From Streptomyces sp. CBMA29 (GTDB lineage: Bacteria > Actinomycetota > Actinomycetes > Streptomycetales > Streptomycetaceae), in NCBI RefSeq assembly GCF_014596445.1, contig NZ_MECL01000224.1, positions 62,001-126,000 of the forward strand: a stretch of 64,000 nucleotides of DNA. Reading direction: 5' to 3'. Every line of letters begins with the position of its first letter. Within the stretch, counting starts at the first letter, position 1. The translations under genes were made by a program, and so were the position numbers. Positions 15,413 through 24,770 of this stretch are shown here, piece by piece. Under the pieces are notes generated by a model. That model did no database searches. It was not told the origin of the DNA and saw nothing but the letters and a program-made list of their open reading frames with translations.

Positions 15413-18400
15413 TCAGCCGTCGATGACCGACGTGATCTGGTCGGAGTCGGTCATCGCGCCCGACCAGACGCGGATGTCCTCGATCTGGCCCGCCAGGTAG
15501 TGCCCCCAGGTCGCGCCGACGTAGGCGCGGCCACCGGTGAAGTCGCCCGCTCCCTGGACCGGGGTGTAGGGCTGGGTGTCCTGGAGGTTGTCGCCGAGGT
15601 AGAGGCTGACCGTGCCGGACTGGGCGTCCAGGACGCCGGTGACCTGGACGGCGCCGTCCGCACTGCCGCCGCCGGGGTCGTCGTTGGGCGAGACGGCGCC
15701 GGTGAAGGTGCCGTCGGCGGCGACCCGGCCGAAGAGCCACTGGCCCTGCGGGACGGTGATGACGTTGCCGTCGTCGTCCAGTGTGGTGGTGGTGCCGGTG
15801 TACTTGAACCACACGCCCCACGAGGAGCCGTCGGCCGAGCGCTGCCCGGCGATCTGTTCGGTGTAGCCGACGGGGTGGGTGACCAGGGCAGCCGCGTCGA
15901 GCTGGGTGCGGGTGGTGACCGTGAAGGAGCCGGTGTCGTCCACGACGGAGCCGGGGGTGGAGACCGAACCGGTGGTGCCGTCGAGAGCGACGGTGTCGCC
16001 GTCGAGGGTGGCGCCGCCCGAGGTGGTCAGGGTGCGGCCGTAACCGGAGGCGGTGTCGGCGAGGGTGGTGCCGGAGGCGCCCGACGGGTCCCAGGCCGCG
16101 GTGAGTTCGACCTGGGCCTTGCCGTCGGCGCCGAGCAGCCGCGCCTCGTCGGAGGCTTCCCGCGAGGTCAGCGTCCGCTGCCAGACCTTCACCTCATCGA
16201 TGCTGCCCGAGAAGTTGTACTGGTACGTCCCCCACTTGTAGCGCCCGATCTGGAAAGCGCCGGTCGCCGACCACGAGCCGGTGGTGGTCGCGGTGCCCTG
16301 GAGCACGCCGTTCACGTACAGCGCGCTCTGCGAGGTCGCCGGGTCGTAGCTGCCCAGCAGGTGGGTCCACACCCCGGTCCTGGGCGGGGACTTGGCCGCC
16401 ACTCCGTAGTACGCGGTGCCGGTGTTGGCGTCCTGCTGCTTCACCCCGAAGAACCAGGTGCCCAGGCCGTGGTCGTAGGCCAGGATGAACGGGCTGTACG
16501 TCGTCCCGTCCTGGGAGAGCACGATGCCGTTGGGCGTGGTGGTGTCCAGCTTCACCCACGCCGAGACGGTGTACGCCGAGCGGGTCTCCAGCACGGGCCC
16601 CGCCGTCGAGGCGTACCCCGACGTCCCGTCCAGGTGCAGGCCCTTGTCCGGGGTGCTGCCGCCGTTGCCGTCCGGCAGGTCGCCGCGACGGCCGTTGGCG
16701 TCGCGGACCGCGCCGGTGCCGGACAGCGTCGCGTTGTGCTGCTGCGCCGGCACCGTGGTCGAGGTGTCGACGGCCTGGCCGCCGCTCTCGTCGAAACTCC
16801 ACTGCCCGACCGGGCCCGCACCGGCCGCGACCAGGAAGTCCTTGACCGTCTCCGCGCCCCAGCGGCCGACGACGTCCTTGGCGCGTACGTCCAGGTGGTA
16901 CGTGCCGGAGACGGGCGGTGTGATCGTCGCGCTGGTGACCCCGGCCGCGAGCGCGATCCACGCGGCAGACGAGGACAGCTTGTACTCGTAGGCGGTGTTG
17001 GTGTCACCGGACGCGGGCCCGAAGGTGACCTTGCCCTCTACTCCTGGACCGCCCGCCGGAACACAGGCGTTGGGCAGGCACTCGCTGTAGGTACGCGCGA
17101 AGGCGACCGTCGGCGCCTTGGGGGCGGTGGAGTCGACCTTGAAGTAACACCAGCCGGTGGTCGAGCCGTTGGACGGTCCCGACAGGTAGCTGCTCTGGTT
17201 GTCGTAGTACGAACGGGTCCATGTGCGATAGCGGTACAGCGTGCCGTCGGTCAGGGTGGGCGCGGTGGCGACCCCGGGTGAGACGTTGTCGCCGACGAAT
17301 CCGGTCGCGGGCCGCACGATGTCGCCGAACGCGCTCGACCACGTGGCGCTGGACGCCGTGTACTTGTCCATGCTGAAGACCGAACGCAGCCGCGCGCCCG
17401 ACTCGCCGCCCGCCGCCGTCTGCGGCACCGACGACAGCGCGGGCGTCGGGTCGGAGATCACCGACGGGTCGGCGCTCTTGGTCGAGCACACCACGCCGCT
17501 GCCCGTGACCAGACCGATCTTCGTCGGGAGCGCGGGGTTGGCCACGTAGTTGACGGACAGCGCCGCGTTGTTCTTGAACCGCTTCCACGCGGAGGTGTCG
17601 GACTCGTCGTGCGCGCGCAGTTCGAGGGTGAGCTTGGCGAATTTGCCCGCGGCGAAGTCCGCGACCGTGGGCGTCAGATTCTCGTTCGTCTCCTCTGGGT
17701 TGTCGGCGAATTCGATCGGCGCGTCAGGGGAGTTGGGATCGCAGGCCGAACCGCGGCCGGCCGAGAAGGAGCGGTCGACCATCAGGTCGAGTTCCTTGGG
17801 GCGGGACGACCAGGTCGTGGACGACGAGAAGTTGTTCGTACGCTCCAGGTCCGTCCAGCGCGCGGCGCACTGGAACGCCCAAGGCGAGGTGACGCGGAAG
17901 GTCGCCTTCAGGACCTTCTTGCCCTTGAGGGCGCCGGGGGTGAACTGGAAGTAGAGCCGTTGCGTGTAGCCGGGACCGCAGTAGTAGCCGTTCCAGGAGC
18001 CGCAGTGGCCGTCGCCCTCGCCGTTGGTGCCGTTGCCCCAGCCGTAGCTGGTGTAGCCGTCGCTGCGCAGGAGCGTGCGCTGCGGGGCGCCCGAGGCGAG
18101 CGACACGTCGGGGTCGATGTACAGCGGATACGCGGCGGTGTCCTTGGCCGCGAGGAGGCGGGGGTCGGGGACGACGGCGACGGAGGTGCCGGTGACGTCC
18201 AGCGGGGTGGTGGCGGTGGTGGCGCCGGGGGCCGGACCGTCTTCGGGGGCGAGGGCCTCGGCGGTCTTGGCGGTCGTCTTGGCGGTCTTCGCCGTCGGGT
18301 TGTCGACCGGGTCGGACGCCGTACCGAGCGAGTCCCACATCTGGGCGGCCGAGGACGTGAACAGCTCCTGCCCGTCGGGGCCGACCGCGCTCAGACCGCC

Positions 18401-19060
18401 GCTCGCGGTGTCGCTGACGTCCAGGCCGGAGGCGCGCATCCCGAACTCGATCCGCTTCAGCGCCGGATTGGCCGCCGCGGTCGGCGTCTTGACCACCAGC
18501 ACCTCGCGGTAGCCCTGCGTGGTCGCCGTCATGCGCAGGTCCACGCCCGGCAGTACGTCGGCGTACACGGCGCTCTCGCCGTCCAGCGTCGGAGCGGGCA
18601 GCGTACCGGGCCAACTGAACGCCAGCGTGCGGCCGTTACGCCCGATCGTCACCAACGGGGCGGTGCCGCCGCCGGAGAAGGCCAGGTCCACCACGGCCGC
18701 CTTCGGGGCCAGGCTCCCGTCGGCCTTCCTGGCCAGGGTCGCGTCCGGCTCGGCCCAGGAGCCGTCCGTCCGCGCGACGCGCACCGGGGCCGTGAACTGG
18801 TCGAGCCGCATGGTGAATCCGTCGGGATTCGCGTACGTCGTCGTGCTCTCCGTACGCGCCCCCACGACCTCCACCGGCTGCCCGGACGCCTGCGCCTGGT
18901 CCAGGTCCCGCTGCGCCTCGGTCTGCGGTGCGGGTCCGGGCGCGGGGTCCGCCGCCGCGTTCAACGGCGTGAGCCCCGCCCACGCCACCGTGGCCGCCGC
19001 CCCCACCGCGACCCCCTGCCACGCCAGCTTCCGCGCTCTGCGCCGCATACGAATATTCAC
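15413..19060 (-). CDS. large secreted LamG-domain protein
   Basis: 1215 residues. A GTG start and a twin-Arg-like, Ala-rich signal (MRRRARKLAWQG, then GAAATVAW, cut near NAAA) indicate export. The N-terminal half fits the streptomycete family with DNRLRE-like beta domains (DVLPGVDLRMTAT, RLYFQFTPGALKGKKV). A Fn3/Ig-like region ends near residue 770. Two laminin-G-like lectin domains follow: QWSFDESGGQAVD to GSIDEVKVWQRTL, and VELTAAWDPSG to GQIEDIRVWSGAM. Relatives often sit beside wall-associated YD-repeat proteins; a role at the cell surface is inferred. A strong hairpin lies upstream between it and the VCBS gene. Confidence 0.85.
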   Translation of the reverse strand: MNIRMRRRARKLAWQGVAVGAAATVAWAGLTPLNAAADPAPGPAPQTEAQRDLDQAQASGQPVEVVGARTESTTTYANPDGFTMRLDQFTAPVRVARTDGSWAEPDATLARKADGSLAPKAAVVDLAFSGGGTAPLVTIGRNGRTLAFSWPGTLPAPTLDGESAVYADVLPGVDLRMTATTQGYREVLVVKTPTAAANPALKRIEFGMRASGLDVSDTASGGLSAVGPDGQELFTSSAAQMWDSLGTASDPVDNPTAKTAKTTAKTAEALAPEDGPAPGATTATTPLDVTGTSVAVVPDPRLLAAKDTAAYPLYIDPDVSLASGAPQRTLLRSDGYTSYGWGNGTNGEGDGHCGSWNGYYCGPGYTQRLYFQFTPGALKGKKVLKATFRVTSPWAFQCAARWTDLERTNNFSSSTTWSSRPKELDLMVDRSFSAGRGSACDPNSPDAPIEFADNPEETNENLTPTVADFAAGKFAKLTLELRAHDESDTSAWKRFKNNAALSVNYVANPALPTKIGLVTGSGVVCSTKSADPSVISDPTPALSSVPQTAAGGESGARLRSVFSMDKYTASSATWSSAFGDIVRPATGFVGDNVSPGVATAPTLTDGTLYRYRTWTRSYYDNQSSYLSGPSNGSTTGWCYFKVDSTAPKAPTVAFARTYSECLPNACVPAGGPGVEGKVTFGPASGDTNTAYEYKLSSSAAWIALAAGVTSATITPPVSGTYHLDVRAKDVVGRWGAETVKDFLVAAGAGPVGQWSFDESGGQAVDTSTTVPAQQHNATLSGTGAVRDANGRRGDLPDGNGGSTPDKGLHLDGTSGYASTAGPVLETRSAYTVSAWVKLDTTTPNGIVLSQDGTTYSPFILAYDHGLGTWFFGVKQQDANTGTAYYGVAAKSPPRTGVWTHLLGSYDPATSQSALYVNGVLQGTATTTGSWSATGAFQIGRYKWGTYQYNFSGSIDEVKVWQRTLTSREASDEARLLGADGKAQVELTAAWDPSGASGTTLADTASGYGRTLTTSGGATLDGDTVALDGTTGSVSTPGSVVDDTGSFTVTTRTQLDAAALVTHPVGYTEQIAGQRSADGSSWGVWFKYTGTTTTLDDDGNVITVPQGQWLFGRVAADGTFTGAVSPNDDPGGGSADGAVQVTGVLDAQSGTVSLYLGDNLQDTQPYTPVQGAGDFTGGRAYVGATWGHYLAGQIEDIRVWSGAMTDSDQITSVIDG

Positions 19061-19198
19061 AGTCCGCCCCCACCCCGTTCCACCCGAACTCCCCTATGAG
19101 CGAAGTGGATTCTGTGTCCATCTAACGAAGCGCGTCAATCCTTTCACGAAAAAATTAAGTGGAATCCCGCCTTCTGCACCTGCTGCTACCTGCTCCGA

Positions 19199-19234
19199 TA
19201 CGTACCTCGGGGTTCACGAACCCCGAGGTACGTA
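19199..19234. terminator. perfect 17-bp hairpin between two minus-strand genes
   Basis: TACGTACCTCGGGGTTC and its exact complement are separated by two bases. It lies 83 bases downstream of the VCBS stop (19317, minus strand) and upstream of the LamG gene. It is probably the terminator for the VCBS gene, although a regulatory hairpin cannot be excluded. The rest of 19061-19316 holds only an AT-richer stretch near 19150 that may be the LamG promoter. Confidence 0.65.
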
Positions 19235-19316
19235 CAGCCTTTTCCCGCCACCCTTTCCGCCCACCGGATTCCGGGACGAATTCCCCCCGCAGCCCCTTTA
19301 TCCACTTTTCCGCCGG

Positions 19317-20939
19317 TCAGTCCGCCGCCACAACGCCCGCCCAGTCCAGCCCACCCCGCGCCCCGACCGCGGGCGCGTAGCCGCCGCCGGGCAGACCGGC
19401 GAAGAACTTCAGCACGCCGTGCTTGGTCGCCGCGTAGAGGTCCGGTATCCCGTCCCCGTTGGCGTCCCCTGCGCTGAGGACGCGCGGGTAGGCGGCGGCG
19501 GTGAAGCCGGTGCCGTACGCCGTCCAGTCCGCGGGAGCCGCGAGCGTGCCGTCCGCGTTGCCCGCGGCCAGCTTGAGCGTGCCGGAGGAGTCGTCGCGGA
19601 CGAGGATGTCGGGTATGCCGTCACCCGTGATGTCGCCGGGGGTGATGACGGTGCCGTGGTCGAGGCCGGTGGCGATCACCGTGGGCGTCAGCGGGCCGTA
19701 ACCGCCGTTCCAGCGCAGCAGCTCGCCGTGCTCGACCGTGAGCAGGTCGCCCATCCGGCCGGAGGGACCGCCGCTTCCGCTGTTGCCGTGCAGGATCTGC
19801 CGGGCGACGGTCCAACTGGCGCCGTCGGCACGGCTCCAGGGTGCGCTCATCGCACCGAACCGGCCGAAGTCGCCGAGCCCGTTGTTGGCGTAGGAGGACG
19901 CGTAGCCGGTGCCGCTGAACCGCAAGACGTCCTGGTAGCCGTCGAAGTTGTTGTCCCCGTTGCGCACGATGGTGCCGGGCGCCCAGTCGTCACCGCTGTC
20001 GGCGTACGTCACGGCCTTCTTCAGCGTGCCGTCGCCCTTGCCGTAGAGCACGTACAGCTTTCCGTCCGTGCCGGTGGCGAGCAGGTCGGCCGTCCCGTCG
20101 CCGTTGAGGTCGCCGACGTGGTCCTGCTCGGTGGCGGAGGCCACCGAGAACTCGTACCGCACCACTGGGGAGACGTTCCCGGCCCGGTCGACCGTCTGAA
20201 CGTTGAGCCAGTTGCCGCCCCACTGAGTGGGCGTCAGCTTCACTTTCGCGGTGCCGTCCGGGCCCACCGGCACCGAAGCGTTGCCGCCGCCGACGGACAT
20301 CTCCCGGTTCAGCGCGTACTCGAAGCGGACCGTGTCCTGCGAGGCCGGCCCCGACACCTTGAGCGTGAAGGTCCCGGTGGTGCGGACCGGCGGTGCCGGA
20401 TGCGTCGGGGTCACCGGACCGAAGATCTTCGACGTCACGACGGGCAGGGCAGGTTGAGTATGGTCCGCGATGAAGTGGCAGTCGCCCGACCAGTCCGAGG
20501 CGGCCCCCGCCTGGTCCACGTCGCGGGCACGCCAGGTGTATGTCACGCCGTCCGTGAAGTCCGTCGACGGCAGCGTCAGCCAGCGCCGCCCGCCCCCGTA
20601 TCCGGACGCCGAATAGTCGTACGGCGCCGAGCCGTCGTCCGGCTGCACGAGGAATTCGGTGTCGTAGAAGACTCCCGGATTACCGTTCGACGTCGCGTTG
20701 AAGGTGATTCCGGTGTTCCCGATGTATCCGTACGGCGCGTCCGCCCCGCACCCGTCGTCGCTCCCGCCGGCCACCGGGGCCGGGGTCGTACTCAGCCCGC
20801 TCGGCGCGGGTCCCGCCGTGTCGGCCGCCCGCGCCGGCGTCGGTGCCACCGTCAACGCCGCCGCGGCGGCGAGCAGTACGGCGGCCACCAGGCCGCCGTA
20901 CCGTCGCGATCCACGCATGCTCGCGCGCATCCCTGTCAT
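19317..20939 (-). CDS. secreted FG-GAP/VCBS-repeat protein
   Basis: 540 residues. ATG 20939 is preceded by GGGGGGAC. The signal peptide has an Arg-rich start and the core LVAAVLLAAAAALTV, cut near ARAAD. The N-terminal part is Fn3/Ig-like (YTWRARDVDQAGAASDWSG). From about residue 285, four or more beta-propeller repeats carry calcium-loop motifs of the FG-GAP/VCBS kind: DLNGDGTADLLA, DNNFDGYQDVLRF, DITGDGIPDILVRD, DANGDGIPDLYA. It is an extracellular protein with an unknown partner. Confidence 0.87.
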   Translation of the reverse strand: MTGMRASMRGSRRYGGLVAAVLLAAAAALTVAPTPARAADTAGPAPSGLSTTPAPVAGGSDDGCGADAPYGYIGNTGITFNATSNGNPGVFYDTEFLVQPDDGSAPYDYSASGYGGGRRWLTLPSTDFTDGVTYTWRARDVDQAGAASDWSGDCHFIADHTQPALPVVTSKIFGPVTPTHPAPPVRTTGTFTLKVSGPASQDTVRFEYALNREMSVGGGNASVPVGPDGTAKVKLTPTQWGGNWLNVQTVDRAGNVSPVVRYEFSVASATEQDHVGDLNGDGTADLLATGTDGKLYVLYGKGDGTLKKAVTYADSGDDWAPGTIVRNGDNNFDGYQDVLRFSGTGYASSYANNGLGDFGRFGAMSAPWSRADGASWTVARQILHGNSGSGGPSGRMGDLLTVEHGELLRWNGGYGPLTPTVIATGLDHGTVITPGDITGDGIPDILVRDDSSGTLKLAAGNADGTLAAPADWTAYGTGFTAAAYPRVLSAGDANGDGIPDLYAATKHGVLKFFAGLPGGGYAPAVGARGGLDWAGVVAAD

Positions 20940-21058
20940 CGTCCCCCCCTGGGAACCGGCACGTGTGGGTGCCGGTAATCATCCGGTGATCGTCGGTGAC
21001 GACCACGCGAAAAATCTACGCCGGGGGTCTGACAACGCCAACGGGATTCTTGGGGCGC

Positions 21059-21646
21059 CTAGGGCTTGTCGTCGGGGGCGGGCGGGGGCGGAGGGGTGGA
21101 GGGGGCGGGCTCGGACGTCGGGGCGGGGGGTTCGGAGGAGACGGGGGGATCCGAGGGGGCGGATTCGGCGGGGGCGGCCTTGCGGAGGCGGGGGCGGGCG
21201 GGGGCGTCGGAGAGTTCCTTGATGTCGTCCATGCCCTCGTCGTGGCCGGTGAGGGGGGCGGTGGGTCGGTCGGCCCCCACGCCCGGGGCGCCGGATGCCT
21301 GGCCCTCCGGCGGGAGGAGCCCGTAGTGGGCGTACAGCTCCTGCTCCTGGTCGAGTCCGAGGTGCTGCTCGGCGTCCTCGCGCGGCGCGGCCTTGATCGT
21401 GTCGAGGTCGTACGCCACCCGCAGCACACCGCCGCCCGTGTCGCGCCCGATCTCGTGCTCGGCGCCGGCCAAGGGGACGAACGTCTCCTCGAAGCCGTGC
21501 ATCCCGGTCCTCACCGTCACCCACTGCGGCCGACGGTCCCAGTCGTCCACGTACACATGGCTGACCCGGCCGATGAATTGCCCGTGCCGGTCGTGGATCG
21601 TCAGTTCCCTCAATGCCTCGGAACTCCCGAAGACGTCACCCGTCAT
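21059..21646 (-). CDS. PRC-barrel domain protein
   Basis: 195 residues. The first 75 fit a PRC barrel (LTIHDRHGQFIGRVSHVYVDD, VLRVAYDLDTIKAAP). A short linker follows (EEQHL-like acidic segment and LYAHYGLLPPEG), then a Pro/Ala/Ser-rich, probably disordered tail. No signal peptide or membrane segment is seen. PRC barrels often bind RNA-processing or photosystem partners; in actinomycetes the role is unknown. Confidence 0.75.
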   Translation of the reverse strand: MTGDVFGSSEALRELTIHDRHGQFIGRVSHVYVDDWDRRPQWVTVRTGMHGFEETFVPLAGAEHEIGRDTGGGVLRVAYDLDTIKAAPREDAEQHLGLDQEQELYAHYGLLPPEGQASGAPGVGADRPTAPLTGHDEGMDDIKELSDAPARPRLRKAAPAESAPSDPPVSSEPPAPTSEPAPSTPPPPPAPDDKP

Positions 21647-21842
21647 ACGAATTCACTCCTCTACGACGTGCCTGCGGCCCAACCGGAAAAGGTGCGGCAC
21701 CGTCCTCCCGCGAACCGCGTGCCCGACGAGGCCACCTTCTCCCATCCCGACCGCTACCCCGTGGCGGGCCGCCTAGCGCGTGTCGCCCCGATCACCCACA
21801 CCCCACGGTGGCCCGGCGACCCGACGGGTGCACGAGGCGGGG

Positions 21843-22061
21843 TCACGTCGCGGGGAACTCGCCGCTGCGGGCGGCTTCCGCGAAGGCGTTCCACGCCTCG
21901 GCCGGGAAGACCAGGGCGGGGCCCTGGGGATCCTTGGAGTCACGGACGGCCATCGCGCCGTCCGGGAGGCGGGCACCCTCGACGCAGTCGCCGCCCAGGC
22001 CGTCGCTGTAGCTCGACTTGAACCAGGTAACGCCAATGAGGGAGTTGGCCTTGAAGGTCAT
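21843..22061 (-). CDS. DUF397 protein
   Basis: 72 residues with the family pattern WFKSSYSDGLGGDCVEGARL, VRDSKDPQGPALVFPAEAW and F. It starts 4 bases after the stop of the XRE gene. In streptomycetes DUF397 proteins are small partners of XRE/DUF5753 regulators (BldB/WhiJ/AbaA-like systems) in development and antibiotic control. That role is inferred here from the pairing. Confidence 0.88.
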   Translation of the reverse strand: MTFKANSLIGVTWFKSSYSDGLGGDCVEGARLPDGAMAVRDSKDPQGPALVFPAEAWNAFAEAARSGEFPAT

Positions 22062-22065
22062 GGTG

Positions 22066-22953
22066 TCAGTGCTCCTTGATCGCTTCTTTGATCATGCTCA
22101 GAGACTCGTCCGGTCCCAAGGCGAGGGCCTGGAGGTCGGAGAAGGCGTTCGCGAATCGCTTGACGTCGGCTTCATCGCGCTTGATCCATGTGTCGGCGAT
22201 ATGTTCCAGATGCACCAGCGGCTTCAGGTTCAACCGGTCCGGAAACTGGAAGATGGCGAATGAGCCGTTCATGCCCATGCTGGCACCCGCACGGAATGGC
22301 ATGACCTGCACCTTGACGTTCGGACGAGACTCCACGACCTCGACGATGTGGGCCAGTTGATCGCGCATGACCTGTGGACGGCCCGCGCTTCGGCGAATGA
22401 CTGCCTCGTCGATGACCGACGTGTGCCTCAGCGGCGGCGCATCGGTCCGGCTCAGCGCCTGCTGCCGCATGATGCGGACGGTGACCATTCTGCTGATTTC
22501 CTCAGCCGAGAATTGCCCATCGGAACGTTGGTGGATATCTCTGGCATACCCCTCGGTCTGCAACAGTCCAGGGACGAAGCCATTTTGGAACATCTGCATT
22601 GCTTCGGCGGCGGCTTCAAGGTCAAGAAACGCTTTGAAGCCGGGCTTCATAATCGCGCGGTACTCGGGCGTCAGCCACCAGTCACGCCTGGTCTTGGTGA
22701 CCGCCGCATAGCTCATCAGAACGGCCCGCTTGTCCGCGTCGGCCCCGTAGATCTCGCACAGCGCCATCACGTCGGCGGTATCGACGGATGTGTTCTCTCC
22801 CGTCTCCAGTCGGGTGAGCTTAGACGGGCTCCAGATCAGCTTCTTGACGACCTGAGCGCCCTTAAGGCCCGCTGCCAGGCGAAGTTGACGCAGTTCGCTC
22901 CCCAACTGAAGGCGGCACAGCGCAGGGGTCGCCGACTCCATGTCTGCCATCAT
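22066..22953 (-). CDS. XRE-family regulator with DUF5753
   Basis: 295 residues. The helix-turn-helix (LGSELRQLRLAAGLKGAQVVKKLIWSPSKLTRLETG) is followed by a C-terminal DUF5753 region (FVPGLLQTEGYARDIHQ, VDEAVIRR, FPDRLNLKPLVHLEHI). ATG 22953 has GGAGG nearby; ATG 22950 is also possible. It is paired with DUF397 and divergent from an anti-sigma-type ATPase gene, the usual three-part arrangement in Streptomyces. Confidence 0.9.
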   Translation of the reverse strand: MMADMESATPALCRLQLGSELRQLRLAAGLKGAQVVKKLIWSPSKLTRLETGENTSVDTADVMALCEIYGADADKRAVLMSYAAVTKTRRDWWLTPEYRAIMKPGFKAFLDLEAAAEAMQMFQNGFVPGLLQTEGYARDIHQRSDGQFSAEEISRMVTVRIMRQQALSRTDAPPLRHTSVIDEAVIRRSAGRPQVMRDQLAHIVEVVESRPNVKVQVMPFRAGASMGMNGSFAIFQFPDRLNLKPLVHLEHIADTWIKRDEADVKRFANAFSDLQALALGPDESLSMIKEAIKEH

Positions 22954-23184
22954 CCACTCTCTCCTCCGTGCGGTTCGGCTCCTGGGAGAACGTTCTGCCT
23001 GCGCGCGAAACGTTCTGCGCCGCAGCGGGAGATTCCGCCGCGCCGCGTGAAAGTGCTATTCGGGCGCGGGAATTCACGCCAAAGGTTGGCGCTCAGAATT
23101 CCGACTACCCGGTGTCAGCGTATCCCTTTCGCTGCCACGCTTGAAGGGAATCGCTAACACAGCGCATCAGACCCCTCCCTGAAA

Positions 23185-23643
23185 GTGAGCAAGGCCATGC
23201 ACGAGACCCCGCCGCCCACGGCGGCCAACTCATCCGAACCCGTACGGACTTGGCCGCCCACGGCGCTAACCGTGCACCGCGCCCGGCACGCCCTCGCAGA
23301 GACCCTCGGGGAGTGGAAGATGGACGAACTCGGGGACGCGGCAGCGCTCGTGCTCTCGGAGTTGCTGACCAACGCCATGCAGCACGGGAGGGTGCCGGGG
23401 CGAAAGATCGGCACCCGCTTTCTGAGGCTGGCCGACGGCGGTCTCCGTATCGAGGTGCACGACGCGCGCAGCGAAGCTCCTTCGCCGCGCGAGGCCACCG
23501 CCTGGGACGAGCACGGGCGCGGGCTGGCGCTGGTGGAGGCGCTGACGGAGGGGTGTTGGGGGACGGCGACCCGGGAGGGGCCGGGGAAACTCGTGTGGGC
23601 CGAGCTCAGTTGGGGCGGGCGGCAGGGGAATCGGCCGGCTTGA
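23185..23643 (+). CDS. RsbW-like ATP-binding protein
   Basis: About 152 residues from GTG 23185, or 148 from ATG 23197. It is a single HATPase_c domain: LVLSELLTNAMQHG is the N box, VHDARS the G1-like box and DEHGRGLALVEALTEG the G2 box. Such proteins act as anti-sigma kinases or partners of DUF397/XRE regulators. Its 3' end overlaps the convergent SnoaL-like gene by 38 bases, so antisense effects are possible. Confidence 0.85.
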   Translation: MSKAMHETPPPTAANSSEPVRTWPPTALTVHRARHALAETLGEWKMDELGDAAALVLSELLTNAMQHGRVPGRKIGTRFLRLADGGLRIEVHDARSEAPSPREATAWDEHGRGLALVEALTEGCWGTATREGPGKLVWAELSWGGRQGNRPA

Positions 23644-24001
23644 TCTCTCCGGCGAAGACGATGACCTGGTCGATGAGGCTCCGCCGCAGATGGACGACGT
23701 CGGTTCCCGTCAGACGGGGGCCTCCGTCGGGAGTGGTGAAGACCCACTCGTACCGGGCCCACTCGTCGGGCATGTCCACCGCCGAGCGGCGCTCCATCGT
23801 GCCGGCCCCCGCCGGGTGGCGCCGGATGTCCAGCACGAAGCGTTCGACCGCCTCGATCCCCTCGCTGCGTCCCAACGGCCCCCAGAAGAGGACGTCCGAG
23901 GTCAGGGCCTGGGAGAGCAGCCCGGTCACATAGGCGTCGTCCGACGCGTTGAACGCGGAGATGAACGTGTCGATCGCGGACTGCGCGGTCTCTTCATGCA
24001 T
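23606..24001 (-). CDS. SnoaL-like / NTF2-fold protein
   Basis: 131 residues from ATG 24001. The pattern ETAQSAIDTFISAFNASD, LTSDVLFWGPLGRSEG and EWVFTTPDGGPRLTGTDVVHL fits the small alpha+beta cone fold of SnoaL-like proteins. The ligand or reaction cannot be told from sequence. Its 3' end overlaps the convergent ATPase gene. Confidence 0.75.
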   Translation of the reverse strand: MHEETAQSAIDTFISAFNASDDAYVTGLLSQALTSDVLFWGPLGRSEGIEAVERFVLDIRRHPAGAGTMERRSAVDMPDEWARYEWVFTTPDGGPRLTGTDVVHLRRSLIDQVIVFAGEIKPADSPAARPN

Positions 24002-24103
24002 GTACCAGTAGTACCAGCCCACTCGCGGCCATAGTCGCTGTGCGAGCCATGTCCCGGAGACGGTGAGCGGACCGCGCGGGCGGGGGCTGTCTAGGGTGGG
24101 GGG

Positions 24104-24766
24104 ATGACCCACGGGGAGACAGGGCAGGACGGCGAGCAGGGCGACAGCCGGGGCGGGGCGCTGACGCGGGTGCTGCTCGCGGAGGATCAGGGGATGATGC
24201 GGGGCGCGCTCGCGTTGTTGCTGGATCTGGAGGACGACCTGGAGGTCGTCGCGCAGGTGGCGGCCGGGGACCGGATCGTGGCGGAGGCACTGGAGGCGCG
24301 GCCGGACATCGCGCTGCTGGACATCGAACTGCCGGGGTGCAGCGGGCTCGACGCGGCGGCGGAGCTGCGCAAGCGGCTGCCGTCGTGCCAGGTGCTCATC
24401 CTCACCACGTTCGGCCGGCCGGGGTATCTGCGGCGCGCCATGGAAGCGGGCGCGGCCGGATTCCTGGTCAAGGACGGGCCCGTCGAGGAACTGGCCCACG
24501 CCATCCGCCGCGTCCTGCGCGGCGAGCGCGTCATCGACCCTGCCCTGGCGGCAGCCGCGCTCAGCGCGGGGCCCAGCCCGCTCACCCCGCGTGAGCGCGA
24601 TGTGCTCAACGCCGCCGCCGACGGTTCCACCGTCGCCGACATCGCGGCCCGCGTCTTCCTCTCCGAATCCACCGTGCGCAACTACCTCTCCGCGGCCATC
24701 GGCAAGACCGGCACCCGTAACCGCATCGAAGCCGTACGCCACGCGCGCCAGAACGGCTGGCTCTGA
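24104..24766 (+). CDS. NarL-type response regulator
   Basis: 220 residues. The receiver domain has VLLAEDQGMMRGAL (acidic pocket), PDIALLDIELPG (phospho-Asp) and LVKDG (conserved Lys). The C-terminal LuxR-type helix-turn-helix is LTPRERDVLNAAADGSTVADIAARVFLSESTVRNYLS. It is of the DesR kind usually encoded right after an ABC transporter and kinase. No kinase gene is adjacent; the histidine kinase at 14018 is the nearest candidate partner. Confidence 0.9.
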   Translation: MTHGETGQDGEQGDSRGGALTRVLLAEDQGMMRGALALLLDLEDDLEVVAQVAAGDRIVAEALEARPDIALLDIELPGCSGLDAAAELRKRLPSCQVLILTTFGRPGYLRRAMEAGAAGFLVKDGPVEELAHAIRRVLRGERVIDPALAAAALSAGPSPLTPRERDVLNAAADGSTVADIAARVFLSESTVRNYLSAAIGKTGTRNRIEAVRHARQNGWL

Positions 24767-24770
24767 CCCC

